From: Gracilaria gracilis
Taxonomy: Eukaryota > Rhodophyta > Florideophyceae > Gracilariales > Gracilariaceae
Direction: 5' to 3'
DNA length: 64,000 bases
Assembly: GCA_030374805.1 (NCBI GenBank)
Contig: JARGSG010000012.1
Location: forward strand, 682,001-746,000
The translations under genes and the position numbers were made by a program. The notes under the pieces were generated by a model. The model saw nothing but the letters and a program-made list of their open reading frames with translations, had not been told where the DNA came from and ran no database searches. Shown here in pieces: positions 43,841 to 54,097 of the stretch (the first letter of the stretch is position 1; every line of letters starts with the position of its first letter).

Positions 43841-45019
43841 CGCGTTAACGGGACCTGGCACGTTAACGCTTAAACTATAGCGGGTACATATGGAGCTTCT
43901 GTGTGCCCAAGGAATTGTTGCTCGGTAAACGGGTTACTGCTGTTCTTGCATTAGCAACAGTTTCACACTTGAAGAGTGTTGCCATAGAATGTTGCAGACG
44001 CCGTATCCGTTCCCCTATGTAAAAGTGTGGTATCTATAGCTTTTGTACATGCGTTGCAGTCACGCCTAGTGGCATTGCTGGCGTATCTCGCGCAGCTCCC
44101 GCGAGCTCGAGGAGCTCACTGAAGAGCTTACTGAAAGCGTACATGCTAGAAAATAAAGAACACGGCGCTCCGGCCCTTGGTCGACGACGAAGGGACCGGA
44201 CAGCGGCCCGGGAATCTTCGTCCCGATCAATGTACATCGCCACTAGCTCGTAGGATCGGCTGCGCACGCACTACATGCTCCATCTACAGCGTAGTTATGT
44301 CAAAAAGAAACTATATCTTGGCCACTAAAAAGTCGTGGCAAAGCAGTAGTGCGCACCACTTTTCCTGAGATCCACTATTCTTCTTTCTGTGCGAGCAACG
44401 AATGAAACTCTAGAGTGGTGGTGATACTGTGAAAGGGAATGGTTGCTCATATGAAAAGCTTTCGACTGCGTCAAGCAAACCACTTCTAGAGGAAGAGCTC
44501 GAACGAGATTGCTGTACACTCATTTGGTATGAAATGTATGAAAGTTTGTGTGGTAATCTCGTGTATCTATTTATGACACGCGTTGCATGTTTTTTGGGAG
44601 CGCTGCCTCCTGTTCTGAGGTGTGCAGACGACACAAAATCCCGACAGACGCCACGGTCCTGGCGATCTCGATTTGAAAAGTAGATATACCCCTGGCTAAG
44701 GCCAACGCGTGTCAATTGTCTCGAGTTACACGACGCGTCGCAGGCGTGGCCATTGAAATCAACTACGTTCCTGACAAATCATCAAAATGCAGGCGCCAAC
44801 TGCGATAGCTCGGCTGCGAGTCTTCTCGTCACTACCAGTATCCATGAGACGGGTTGTGATTCTCGCGAGACTTGTTCAAATCAACATGTGGGATGAATTT
44901 ATAGCAGTTCGTACATAGGTGAAGCTAATGTGCGCATCTTGGCCCCGGTCTCACTTGCTCTGAACACACCGCAGAAACCAGCCTCGCAATTCACCCAATA
45001 CATTGTCTGCAGAGATACA
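43841..45019. other. Spacer between the two membrane-protein genes
   Basis: No gene supported. The frame of the next gene is open from before 44930 but without ATG until 45020, so an upstream exon or a GTG-like shadow is possible. Confidence 0.35.
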
Positions 45020-46774
45020 ATGATCCTTCCTGTTCACTCCGACTTCGTGAGCGGATTGTACTTTGTTATCTTCGAAATATGTATGCCTCTCATTCTTGGT
45101 CTTGCTCTTCGAAAGATCATATATACATACAACCTGCACAAAGTGCACAACCGCACAAGTGGAATACGGCTGACAAGCACGCGACTTTCGATTGTAGCCG
45201 GCTACGGCATCACATCGAAGACAGCTGCACGATTCACATCGATTGTGGGATGCATTTCATTGATTTTCACCGTGATTGGCGCTCTCTCAATCAATGGCGC
45301 ATCACGCACGGCTACAAAATTTGTAAGCAAGCAACTGTTAGTTACAGTGGCCAATACATCAAGCAGCGCAATCGACTTCACCAAGCACGTTTCCTCCGAT
45401 GGCTCTAGAGTGTCTGCCACCTTCTTAATGGCGAAGGAGGCGGTTGCTTGCATCCGTGAGAACGCGACGCATGTTATCTCTTATGGCACAGTGGGTGGTT
45501 TCGAAGACGTTGAAAGCATTGATAAGGTGATACACAGCCCACTCTCGAGGGTACTGAACTTGTCATGTACTGCTGAGGAGGACGCGTTCGTGGCAGCTGA
45601 AACGCTGGTTGAACGCCGTGGTGGTGTTTTTGCCATGGATAAACGCTGCAAATTATTCGGATCGTTGCCTGACAGAAACTTTTCGCTGTGGAAGGAGAAG
45701 ATGAGAATCAGCTGCCGTGACAGCGACATTGAAGTAATGGAAATGTGGTGTGCCAGCTATGTATTCTACTCGTGTGTTATGCATCTTCGGCAAGATGAAG
45801 AACATGCTTTTCTGTACATCTCAGGAAAAAGGGGTCGAACATCAGTACGACCTAACTTGGTAGGGGTGTGGAGATCACAGGCCATTCCCAGCCAAGTGGT
45901 GAAATCAGCAGCGTACCTGATGGGAAAGGGATTAGGTGATAACTCAATGATCCACGTGGCGCAAATGAGCATACAACGAAACGTACCAGTGGAAGTAAAA
46001 GATGGAGAAGTGTTTGAAACGCAGGTGCGGGTGGTGCTGCTTTTATGCACGGTTGGAGTGGTGACGGTGAGCACTTCATTGGCATGCGTGGTGGCACTGC
46101 TCACATTTTGGCAACCGGTGGGGAACCACCGACTGACGGAGATAAATGGATTTAACGGCGCGCTGGACATAATGAAGTTGGCGGCACAAGTAATCATGGA
46201 TGGGGAAAGGGTTGCTGCAACTGATGGCGTGGTGATGGTCAGCATTGGAAATGAGCCGCAAGTAGTCATGGATGGGGAAAACGTTGCTGCAACTGGTGGC
46301 GTGGTAATGGTCATCAGCGGACGTGAGCCGCGAGTGAGGCCAGTGTTGGAGGGCAGCGGCATTGGCGGTGCTACGTTCGGCGAGGAAGAGGTTGACGGCA
46401 AGCTGGGATACACAGAGAATGACATTGAGGTGCGCAAAGTGCAAACGACCGGAGATGACGGCGGTAGCGATGAAGGCGGTAGCGATGAAGGCGGTAGCGA
46501 TGACGGCGGTAGCAATGACGGCAGTGACAATGACGGCAGTGGCAGTGACGGTGGCGCCAATGACGGCAGTGGCAATGACGGCGGTGGCAATGACGGCGGT
46601 GGAAATGACGGCGGCGGCAATGACGGCCGTGGCAATGACGGCAGTAGCAATGACGGTGGCGGCAATGACGGCGGTGGCAATGACGGCGGAGGCAATGACG
46701 GCGGTGGAAATGACGGCGGTGGAAATGACGGCGGTGGCAATGACGTCAGTGGTCACGGCGCTGTTGTAAGATGA
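45020..46774 (+). CDS. Membrane protein with Gly-Asn-Asp repeat tail (family A, 584 residues)
   Basis: From ATG 45020: membrane segments GLYFVIFEICMPLILGLALR and FTSIVGCISLIFTVIGALSI, a Cys-rich domain of about 250 residues with glycosylation sites (ENATHV, NLSC), a third segment VRVVLLLCTVGVVTVSTSLACV, and a cytoplasmic tail. The tail holds two copies of a short unit (QVIMDGERVAATDGVVMV / QVVMDGENVAATGGVVMV) and ends in about 25 units of Asn/Ser-Asp-Gly-Gly-Gly. Same layout as 42566-43840, but the repeat tail is unique to this copy. Just after the stop lies the dispersed repeat shared with 2440-2555. Tail length probably varies between strains, because the coding DNA is a minisatellite. Confidence 0.65.
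   Translation: MILPVHSDFVSGLYFVIFEICMPLILGLALRKIIYTYNLHKVHNRTSGIRLTSTRLSIVAGYGITSKTAARFTSIVGCISLIFTVIGALSINGASRTATKFVSKQLLVTVANTSSSAIDFTKHVSSDGSRVSATFLMAKEAVACIRENATHVISYGTVGGFEDVESIDKVIHSPLSRVLNLSCTAEEDAFVAAETLVERRGGVFAMDKRCKLFGSLPDRNFSLWKEKMRISCRDSDIEVMEMWCASYVFYSCVMHLRQDEEHAFLYISGKRGRTSVRPNLVGVWRSQAIPSQVVKSAAYLMGKGLGDNSMIHVAQMSIQRNVPVEVKDGEVFETQVRVVLLLCTVGVVTVSTSLACVVALLTFWQPVGNHRLTEINGFNGALDIMKLAAQVIMDGERVAATDGVVMVSIGNEPQVVMDGENVAATGGVVMVISGREPRVRPVLEGSGIGGATFGEEEVDGKLGYTENDIEVRKVQTTGDDGGSDEGGSDEGGSDDGGSNDGSDNDGSGSDGGANDGSGNDGGGNDGGGNDGGGNDGRGNDGSSNDGGGNDGGGNDGGGNDGGGNDGGGNDGGGNDVSGHGAVVR
46456..46760 (+). repeat. Coding minisatellite, 12- to 15-base units
   Basis: Units such as GGCGGTGGCAATGAC repeat in frame, giving (Gly-Gly-Gly-Asn-Asp)n. 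Variants AGTGGCAATGAC and GGTAGCGATGAA occur at the left side. All unit lengths are multiples of three, so the frame is kept. Confidence 0.8.
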
Positions 46775-46782
46775 GACTCTCA

Positions 46783-46893
46783 TCGCACTGCGACTCAGTT
46801 CTGCTGATCGCACGAAGGAGAAGATGCTTTCTACCCCTTCACACCTGACCAAAGAATAAAGATCGAGCGTAAGCTGTCTGAAAAGCCGTAAAT
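46783..46893 (-). repeat. Dispersed repeat, inverted partner of 2440-2555
   Basis: Read on the minus strand it gives ACGGCTTTTCAGACAGCTTA and continues parallel to 2440-2555 with scattered differences. It sits 9 bases past the stop of the membrane-protein gene, so it may be that gene's 3' untranslated region. Confidence 0.6.
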
Positions 46894-47410
46894 AATTTGT
46901 CACAACTGTACAACGACAGATTCATTGCCGCGAAGCACCAATTGTAAAAATTTATTGCTTGCTCCCGTTGTCACGGACTCCAACTGAAAATAAAAGCAAA
47001 TGCGCCAGCAGTCACGAGAACATCACTAATCAAATCTGCTTTACTGAATAGTAGTACACGACGTACATAGTGTCCACTATACTCACTAAAAAAGCACTAT
47101 TCATTTCTAGTATGTCGAAGTCTGAAGTACCTGACAGGGCATGAGAGTCAACTTTCGGCGTAGCTGCCAGGTGTAGTAACATTCCTGAAATGCAACAGCA
47201 AAACAAGACTCTGTGCGCTTTGGAAACACTATTCTTCCATCTTTACGCTCCTCGCCCTAAGCGTCATCGAGGTACAACAAACTATTGTTCGTCGATCCTC
47301 GCAGATTCAAATTTTTGTACGTTACCCCATGACACAGATTCGCCTATTATATTGTACTTTAACACCTGCATTCCCTCTAAAGTAATCCAAACTTTCTTTG
47401 TACAACGAAC

Positions 47411-47965
47411 ATGGCTTCACCGAAAGCTGAAGTTAAATACCGCTTAAATCGGTGGAAACTGGAAGAATACCGCAACCACATGTCTCTGAAACCGCTGAGA
47501 AACATACGCAAACTAAACGCTTTTGAAATCGATGTAAAAATTGCCATTGCGGCGTTGAAACGAAAAGAAATGCTATCGCACACAAAAACTTTGCCCTTGT
47601 GCCCTCTTCGAGTGAGCCAAAGAGCATTAACGGAAAAACTTTACAACGCGTTTGTCTCCTCTCTGGATCGCGTTCGCGACCGTAATCCGCAATCCGAAAT
47701 GGTCGGTTTGGAGTTCTCAAGGCGCCAAAGGAATTCTAACCCCGAAACTCCGAGAAAAAAGGTGCGCTTCTCATCCAATGTAACCGTAATTGTTTCCTAT
47801 CCACACGGATTTAAAAGTGTTATGTACGGTGTAAGGACTTCGAGGAACGAACACTTAACCACCCACATGCCAATCAATCCCTCTAGGCTGCTTCGTTCTT
47901 CGGAGGAGGATGATGTGAAAGAAGCCATCAAAAAAGGGCAGTGCTTTTCGCAGCCTTTCTCTTAG
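47411..47965 (+). CDS. Small basic hypothetical protein with a KKVRF motif
   Basis: ATG 47411, 184 codons, ordinary composition, preceded by an A-rich context. The N-terminal half is Lys/Arg-rich and probably helical (RLNRWKLEEYRNHMSLK). Around residue 117 PRKKVRFSSNVTVIVSYP contains a textbook RVxF-type (K-K-V-R-F) docking motif for protein phosphatase 1 followed by a beta-like strand. No domain family recognised. A phosphatase regulator is a possibility from the motif only. No related gene is adjacent. Confidence 0.5.
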   Translation: MASPKAEVKYRLNRWKLEEYRNHMSLKPLRNIRKLNAFEIDVKIAIAALKRKEMLSHTKTLPLCPLRVSQRALTEKLYNAFVSSLDRVRDRNPQSEMVGLEFSRRQRNSNPETPRKKVRFSSNVTVIVSYPHGFKSVMYGVRTSRNEHLTTHMPINPSRLLRSSEEDDVKEAIKKGQCFSQPFS

Positions 47966-49526
47966 ATCTAAAGGTCTGGAAATAAACTGAACCATTCATT
48001 TATCATCAGCCTCATCATTCCCCATATGACTTCCATATCCATAGACCTCAGGTTGCCCTGACGACATATCTTCCTACCACCACCGTACCGACCGTCTGCC
48101 CAGTGATACTTTGGCCGCAGCGACGAAGCATGACAGCGCCTGCTGGAGCACGGCGCCCGGCATTAGGTCACAATTGCTGCCATGGTGTAAAAAGGACAGC
48201 ACCAGCTCGCCTTTGAGGCAGTAGCCCGGAGTTCGTGCGGAAGACAAGCGATCAGTAATTGGAACATTCCAAGCGCGACTTAGCTTGCGGCCATGCGGTG
48301 GCCGCAAGGACCCACTAGGCCGTGCTATAATTTGCACGCCCAGGTGAGAAGCGTGGCGTTTCAGAGCTCCATGCGTATCACGCAGTCCAGTGTGAAGGAC
48401 AGGTACTGGCACACCCGCTTGAGCAGGATGAGGGTCAGGGTTGCGCCAATCCTGGGCGTGAGTAGCGAGGCGAGACTCGAGTTCTAAGGCGAAGAAATGC
48501 CTTGGCGCGCCGGCAACTTTCCGTACGGCACACTAAGGCGCATGACAAGCGACGGCGTCGAAGCAGGCTCGTTGTCCGCCGCGTGCAGCAAGGGCACGAG
48601 TAGCGACGACAAGCGAGACTGCTGCGGCGATCGCAGGCTGAGGCACCTCATTTAAGTGCAGTAGCACCCAAAGAAACACACAGCAAGCTACGGATAGTCA
48701 CGGCGTCGTAGCTGGCACGTATTCGTCTGCCGCGCAAATCACAGGCGCGGGCATCGACAAAAAGGGCGTGTGCTGTGGCGATTGACGTGAACTGCACAAA
48801 GATGCTACAAAAGGCGGTTACGACGGTGTGAGGGTCGCTGTAGACGAAGAGGGCGTCTTTTAGTCGCAGTTGCTACGGGGCGGAGCACGGTCAGGTGTTG
48901 ATGGCGGTGGTGATCCAGGCGTTGATCCGGTCGTTGATATCGGTCGTTGATATCGGTCGTGGTATTCAGCCACGAGCCCATGCGTGGCGACAAAAGCGAG
49001 CTGTACATCAAAAAGGCGTTAGGCATGGGCGAGAGGCTGTCCAGCGGCAACGGAAAAAGCAACAAACATCGGCTCAAGGTGCGGCGCAACGGCGGGCAGG
49101 TGACGGACGTGAGCCTGGTCTCGGTGAGTCGGGCGCTGCTTGCTCGCGGCCAGCGCGGACTGCAGTAGACCGTGGTGGACTACTCGCCGCAGGCGCTGAC
49201 TACGGACGCGCACTTCCTAGATAGTCGGCAGTTCCCACACGCTCTGGCGGCGCGCATCGCCAGTGACGTGCGGCTGCTCGAGCAGGCGCTGCACCAGAAA
49301 TACCTGCACGCCGTGTGAGCCGGGGTGGCTCTCAGCCACAACACTCGCCTCTTGGCGCAGCGCCAATGGCGCTGGACAATGGCGGGCTGCAAATTTTGCA
49401 GTGCAAACTTTGCACTGAAAGTGTACCCTTCTCAACAAGAACGACCATTAAGTTGGGATTTCAATCAACGAGTGATAGCTCGCGAGCCGCGGCGCCGGAA
49501 TCACTCCGGGAGCACGCTTGCGCGGC
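47966..49526. other. GC-rich interval with a possible gene fragment
   Basis: No complete gene. At 48947-49318 one frame reads KALGMGERLSSGNGKSNKHR, then an in-frame TAG (49166-49168), then VVDYSPQALTTDAHFLDSRQ and LLEQALHQKYLHAV to a stop. It looks like a coding fragment but I do not recognise it. The sequences 48,920-48,960 include the direct repeat GATATCGGTCGT. Confidence 0.3.
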
Positions 49527-49735
49527 TGTGAGAATGCCGCCGTCTTTGCGCGGCTGTGCGAACGCCGCCGCCTTTGCGCAGCTGTGCGAACGCCTCCGCC
49601 TTTGCGCGGCTGTGCGAACGCCGTCGTCTTTGCGCGGCTGTGCGAACGCCGCAGTCTTCGCTGTGCGAACGCCTCCGCCTCTGCGCGGCTGTGCGTCGCC
49701 TCTGTGCGGCTTTTCGAACGCCGCCGCCGCTCGGC
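49527..49735 (+). repeat. 28-base minisatellite
   Basis: About seven units near GCGGCTGTGCGAACGCCGCC plus TTTGC-type ends, with point changes and some shortened units. The length is not a multiple of three, so it is unlikely to be coding. Confidence 0.75.
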
Positions 49736-49784
49736 ATGTGAAGCTGTGGATGATACCGATAGACTTCCTCTGTTGGTTCTCCCC

Positions 49785-49985
49785 TGTGTTCCGTCATACG
49801 CGCTGCCTTCCGATGCGCCTCACGCTTCAAACATAGTGCCACACGCGCATTTACACATTCCATGTCCAGAACCGCATATGATGTCGCCCCCTCCGCTGCC
49901 GCCTCTATCATAGGCACACACCCAACTTCATTCTCATGTTGTACAGTCCCGCATCTGGCACCCGCCCCAGCGCCGTGCTCAATGC
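49785..49985 (+). repeat. Direct repeat of 58757-58957 (Pro/His-rich frame)
   Basis: Both copies carry a VPSYA..P.DAP.AS..PH motif and the DNA CATTCTCATGTTGTACA. The copy here ends where the polymerase epsilon fragment begins. Confidence 0.6.
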
Positions 49986-50270
49986 CTACGGGCAGCCTGC
50001 CGCGCCCAAGCAGCGCGGCGCGCAACAGCTGCTGCAAGATGCCGCCATGGGCTTCGAGCAGCTGCCGCCGGGCTCCAAGCCGCGCGTCGGCTTGCTGCTC
50101 AACATGGTGCCCACCGTCGCGCAGGAGCCACTCACCAACAGGCCCGTGCAGACCGTAGACCTCTTCTTCATCACAGACGACCACACCTCTGACTTTCGCG
50201 CCTCTATCATTGCCCGCCCTTACATGTACCTTGCCGTCGTGCCCACGCTGCTGCGCGAGGTGGAGATTGC
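49936..50270 (+). pseudogene. DNA polymerase epsilon catalytic subunit, N-terminal fragment
   Basis: In the frame from ATG 49936, MGFEQLPPGSKPRVGLLLNM and VDLFFITDDHTSDFRASI followed by ARPYMYLAV match the start of the epsilon catalytic subunit. There FGFER...GWLINMHPT, VDYYFI.DDGS.FK and PYFYIA occur with the same order and spacing. About 75 residues are recognisable, then the frame merges after one base into the sorting nexin frame. The full protein has over 2,000 residues and none of the exonuclease or polymerase motifs are here, so this is a captured or duplicated fragment. Confidence 0.65.
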
Positions 50271-51830
50271 ACGCTGTTCGCCGCGCCCGCGCACCGCAAG
50301 CTGGCTGCTGGCATCTTCCTTGTGCGCTCGCGTCATAACTGGGCCATCGTATCCACGCCCATGCCGGACGATTACTACCTGGTGTGCCGCTCCATCGCCG
50401 ACTTTCTGTGGTTGCTCGACAGCCTGAGCGCGAGGAAGGAATGCGTCATCGTGACGCTGCTGCCGCCGCTCAGCGTTGCGGGGCGCATCAAGCACGGCTT
50501 TGCGTACGAGCACGAGCGTCTGCGCGGGCTGCAGACCTTTCTGAGACGCGTTGCTACGCACGCCGTGCTGTCCACCAGCGACGAGCTGCTGGCGTTTCTC
50601 GGCGCGCTGGGCGACGACGAGTGGCTCAAGATCCGCTGCGAGGCCGTCAGCCATGAGATCTCCATCACGTCGGCGCTGTTCGGCTCGTCGGCCGACGAGA
50701 ACGCCTGGCACCGCCTCTCACACTGGGGCAAGAAGCCGCTGTGGCAGACCGCCCGTCGCGTCAACAACGCGCTCGTGTGGGTTCTGGAGTGCGACGCCCC
50801 GGGCGCCGCCGTGCACGACTCGACCGAAGCGCGTGTCGAACGGCTGCATACGTATGTCAAGGAGCTGGGCGTGTCGCTGGCCAGCATGCGACATGCCGCC
50901 GAAAAGTTGCACAAGCAGAGGGACGCTGAGCGCAGCTGCGCGCTGTCCATGCAGAACGCGCTGCGAGAGCTGGGCACGGGCGAGGGCGGCAAGCTGGGGC
51001 TCAACTTGGCGCACGTCACGCTGCAGATTCCCGCCGAGGGCGATCGTTTGCCGCAGTCGTGCCATCTGGGTGGTGGTGCCGATGATGGAAGCGCCATTGT
51101 CGTTGCTGCTAATCGCGTGCTTGGTGCCCAGGTGCATGGCGCCACTGTATCGGCACTCGACTGGCCCCCTTCGCGAGAGAAACTGCGTCGCTCTCCGTCG
51201 GATTCGGATGTGCGCTCGCGACGCGTGGAGTTAGCGTCCCCACAACGCTCGCGGTCGATGGGCAACCGCGCGGTCGAAGTCCCTCAAGAAGCGCTTGATC
51301 ACCCACACAACGGAGTGACGAATGCCCTGCCCGTTGCACGGGTTGTGGACGACGTCTTCAGGGATTATGAAGAAAGGGCAAAGGGCGCTCAGCGCATCAT
51401 GAACGCGAGAAGAGAGGAACAGGATGCGTATGAGCACGCTGTTGCCGTGTATATAAAGCTCTGTGACCAGCTCGAGAGCCGCACGGGCAGCATGTGGGAT
51501 GGCAGGACGGTTGCGTCCAATGAGAGCTTGGAGGGTTTGAAAACCGATGTGCATAGAGCGTCAAACCGATTGAAAGAGATTCGAGAGCGGTACAAGAAAG
51601 TAGCCCTGTCTACCACCGATGAATTGAGACGGTTGCGCAACGACATGCACGAGGAATTGTGTGAAGCGCTTCACGGAATGGCTGTTGAATATGCCCGACG
51701 ACATGCCGCGCATGCCGAGGCGTGGAAGTCCCTCTCGCATTTTGTGAATGAGTTTCGAAGAAGTTACAAGACAGATGCCACTTCCAGCTCACCAAGTGGA
51801 TCAACTTCACGCAGTACGTTCCGAAACTAA
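50271..51830 (+). CDS. Sorting nexin-like PX-BAR protein, 5' end fused to a polymerase fragment
   Basis: Sorting nexins bind endosomal phosphoinositides (PX) and tubulate membrane (BAR) in retromer-type traffic. The frame runs 50271-51830, about 520 codons, ending TAA. PX part: PDDYYLVCRSIADFLWLLDS (as in RRYSDF.WL), LLPPLSVAG, ERLRGLQTFLRRVATHAVLS (as in RR..L..FL..+..HP.L). BAR part: two long helical stretches, VERLHTYVKELGVSLASMRH (about residues 185-250) and VVDDVFRDYEERAKGAQRIM onward to the end, with RASNRLKEIRERYKKV. A Ser/Arg-rich linker lies between. The true start of the PX domain is missing, since the preceding frame is the polymerase fragment. So the gene is truncated, chimeric, or has an unseen upstream exon. 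Confidence 0.65.
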   Translation, partial: TLFAAPAHRKLAAGIFLVRSRHNWAIVSTPMPDDYYLVCRSIADFLWLLDSLSARKECVIVTLLPPLSVAGRIKHGFAYEHERLRGLQTFLRRVATHAVLSTSDELLAFLGALGDDEWLKIRCEAVSHEISITSALFGSSADENAWHRLSHWGKKPLWQTARRVNNALVWVLECDAPGAAVHDSTEARVERLHTYVKELGVSLASMRHAAEKLHKQRDAERSCALSMQNALRELGTGEGGKLGLNLAHVTLQIPAEGDRLPQSCHLGGGADDGSAIVVAANRVLGAQVHGATVSALDWPPSREKLRRSPSDSDVRSRRVELASPQRSRSMGNRAVEVPQEALDHPHNGVTNALPVARVVDDVFRDYEERAKGAQRIMNARREEQDAYEHAVAVYIKLCDQLESRTGSMWDGRTVASNESLEGLKTDVHRASNRLKEIRERYKKVALSTTDELRRLRNDMHEELCEALHGMAVEYARRHAAHAEAWKSLSHFVNEFRRSYKTDATSSSPSGSTSRSTFRN

Positions 51831-51887
51831 CTTGGTCATTTGTGCGTCCACCTTTTCCGGAATGATTGCAGGTTTTGGATGACGATG

Positions 51888-51941
51888 TACAACAACAACG
51901 ACAACTACAACAACTACTACTACTGCTACTACTACTACTAC
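51888..51941 (+). repeat. Trinucleotide microsatellite (CAA/CTA)
   Basis: CAACAACAACGACAACTACA passes into a run of CTA units. It lies 55 bases after the sorting nexin stop codon. Confidence 0.85.
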
Positions 51942-52174
51942 TTTCTCACTGGATTTCACCTAACTATAATGTAAATGTAAATGTGTATTTGTCGGAGCCA
52001 CCCTCTAAGCATACTTTAGGGGCAACAGATGATGGAGAAACGGTACTAACTCTAGCTAGACGTGTGTCTGTTCTACCTAGTAGTAGACATATGTTCGAGA
52101 TCAGCCCTTGCCCTTTCTTTATCTAGAAAACAAAGTGTTCTACGAAAGTAGAATCCGCGGCTTGTAGCTGAGAA

Positions 52175-52525
52175 TCAAGTTCGGCCAGCACTTTTGCGTA
52201 ACAACTCTGAATACGCTTTCGACATTCGCTCCCCTTTTGTTTCTGGTGATACTACACCCACAGTTTCATTTTCAACCCACAGAAGTTCACTGTCCCTTAT
52301 TCTATTCGTCCGTGCAGGCTTATGACGTCTCCAAAGAATGCCAGAAGATGGTCTGTGCACTGGGGAACGCAGCTTCGAAAGCATGTCATGGCCGTGCTGT
52401 ACTTCGCTCTCTTCACTGGCTTCATGAAGATTATCAATTTCATTGGTGCTATGTTCCGATTCTGGCTTCTTTCCTTCTTTTCCAGTAAGAGAGATTCCCA
52501 AATGATTCGTCGCAAAGCTGTCCAT
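52175..52525 (-). CDS. Hypothetical protein, low support
   Basis: ATG 52525, 116 codons, hydrophilic (MDSFATNHLGISLTGKEGKK, then Glu/Ser/His-rich). It lies 155 bases downstream of the AIF-like gene on the same strand. The opposite strand also has open frames, so coding potential is not settled. Confidence 0.25.
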   Translation of the reverse strand: MDSFATNHLGISLTGKEGKKPESEHSTNEIDNLHEASEESEVQHGHDMLSKLRSPVHRPSSGILWRRHKPARTNRIRDSELLWVENETVGVVSPETKGERMSKAYSELLRKSAGRT

Positions 52526-52679
52526 GACTTGTTCCAGTTATGGCCGGCTCATTGGTTCTAAACCCAGCATCTTTGGCGCCTCTATCTTAGCAGCATCAAC
52601 ATCGTTAATTTGACAGACAATGACCCCTCCTAAAGGGCAATGCCTGTTATACGGAGCTCTTGAGCTGCCCTTCTGTGGC

Positions 52680-54097
52680 TCAATGGAGCGGGCGTGAGTA
52701 GATTACAGCCCCAACTTCCAGCTCTCCTCCACAGGTGTCTTCGCTTTTGTGCTTTGTTCGACGAAAGTACCCAAACGACTCGTTTGATCCATCGACATTG
52801 GCAAGCACATGCACCGTTAGATTCACTAGACTAAGATATATGGCTGTTACGGGGGGCGGAGTAAATGGTTCTCTTTCACCCATCATATTCAATGCAGCAT
52901 GACGTCCTGTAGAACGTGCGTAATCTGAGCTCCACCGCGCTATCTGTGATTGTGCTGCCGAGGAACTCAATTCAACTGCTGACCCAGCTACATAAATGTC
53001 ACTCGCCAGCGCTAGCTCGGCATTGGGTTTAAATCCTCTTACCCCACGAGACAGGTTTGGTGCTTCAATCGGTATGTTTGATGTTATCGTTGGAGCAAAT
53101 ACTACGTGATCAGTCCGGAAGTCTATAATTGAGAATGAATCAAAGACAGTACCGATATGCACCTCGGCCTCGATACCACCAACGCATCGCCAAGAGCTTT
53201 TCTAGCTACAACATATCTTACCGTTGAATAAGATAAAGAATCTATCCCTCCGTCGCTTTGCCAAGACAATCTTGCAATAATGTCTTGTGATACATACCAG
53301 GGGAGATGTCGAGCTAGAAATGATGGTTCTGAGTATGAAAATGCTACGTCGGCTCCCTGTGCTATCAAGCTAGCACCAACTATTGGGGACATCCAACCAC
53401 CACCAACCACAGTCATGTGGGCGCGATCAACACCTGTTGCACTTTGTAGACCAGCATTCTGTTGTAACACCTCATCAATTCGTCCCCAATCACAAACACT
53501 CTGGGCACCACTGACGAGGCGCTCTGCATCACGGGATACAACTTTTCCAATCGGAATGGCGAGCATTGTGCTGCCAACTGCAATAAGACATCGCTTAAAT
53601 GAAATCTCATCCCCAATGTCAAGCTTTGCAGTGCGATTCGTTGCATCAATCGATTTGACGCTTGGTCCTATGAGAAGTTCAGGTTCTTGAGATGAAGATT
53701 GGATAAACGGTATCTTCTTCATGACCATAGAGAAGAGGCTGTCTTCCACCATTCTTTCGCGTATCATTTGCGCCCACCCAGTTTTTGGCATAGCGTGATG
53801 ACTTCTCAACTCTGGCGACACGATAATGAGATCATGCGCTTGTTTCTGATGCACAAAGGTCTTGAGCGCTTCTTGGGCCGCTACGCCTCCTCCACAGATG
53901 AGATATTCATAATCCTTCTGCGCCGGGTGTGTCGTTGGTTGATTTGACCCCACATGCTCCGCTGCAGCGAAAGCGGTCCCAATTAGACTGAGAGACCCAC
54001 CTAGGACCGCAATGTGGGAACAAGTAAAGTCATGAAATGAAAACTTAGATCTTGATCTTCCGCGCGGCAAAAGGACAGGCAGTGTCGCACGGCACAT
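52680..54097 (-). CDS. Apoptosis-inducing-factor-like NAD(P)H/FAD oxidoreductase, one apparent frameshift
   Basis: Mitochondrial flavoprotein family (AIFM1-type pyridine nucleotide-disulphide oxidoreductase). ATG 54097 gives an Arg-rich presequence (MCRATLPVLLPRGRSRSKF), fitting mitochondrial import. Then the FAD motif YLICGGGVAAQEALKTF, the CLIAVGSTM loop and the NADH motif MTVVGGGWMSPIVGASL follow. The frame ends prematurely at 53123. A frame one base away takes over near 53,170 with GIEAEVHIGTVFDSF, FRTDHVVFAPTI, AELALASDIYVAGSA (second FAD contact, as in SDIWVAGDA) and a C-terminal domain to 52680. The join GDALV/GIEAEV needs a single-base correction. There is no room for a normal intron. 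It is either a sequence error, a recent mutation or a pseudogene; codon use and motifs otherwise look healthy. Confidence 0.7.

Noticed and set aside
45766-46740. Minus-strand frame of Pro-Pro-Ser repeats opposite the minisatellite
   Set aside because: Antisense shadow of the in-frame repeat; no start context or other support.
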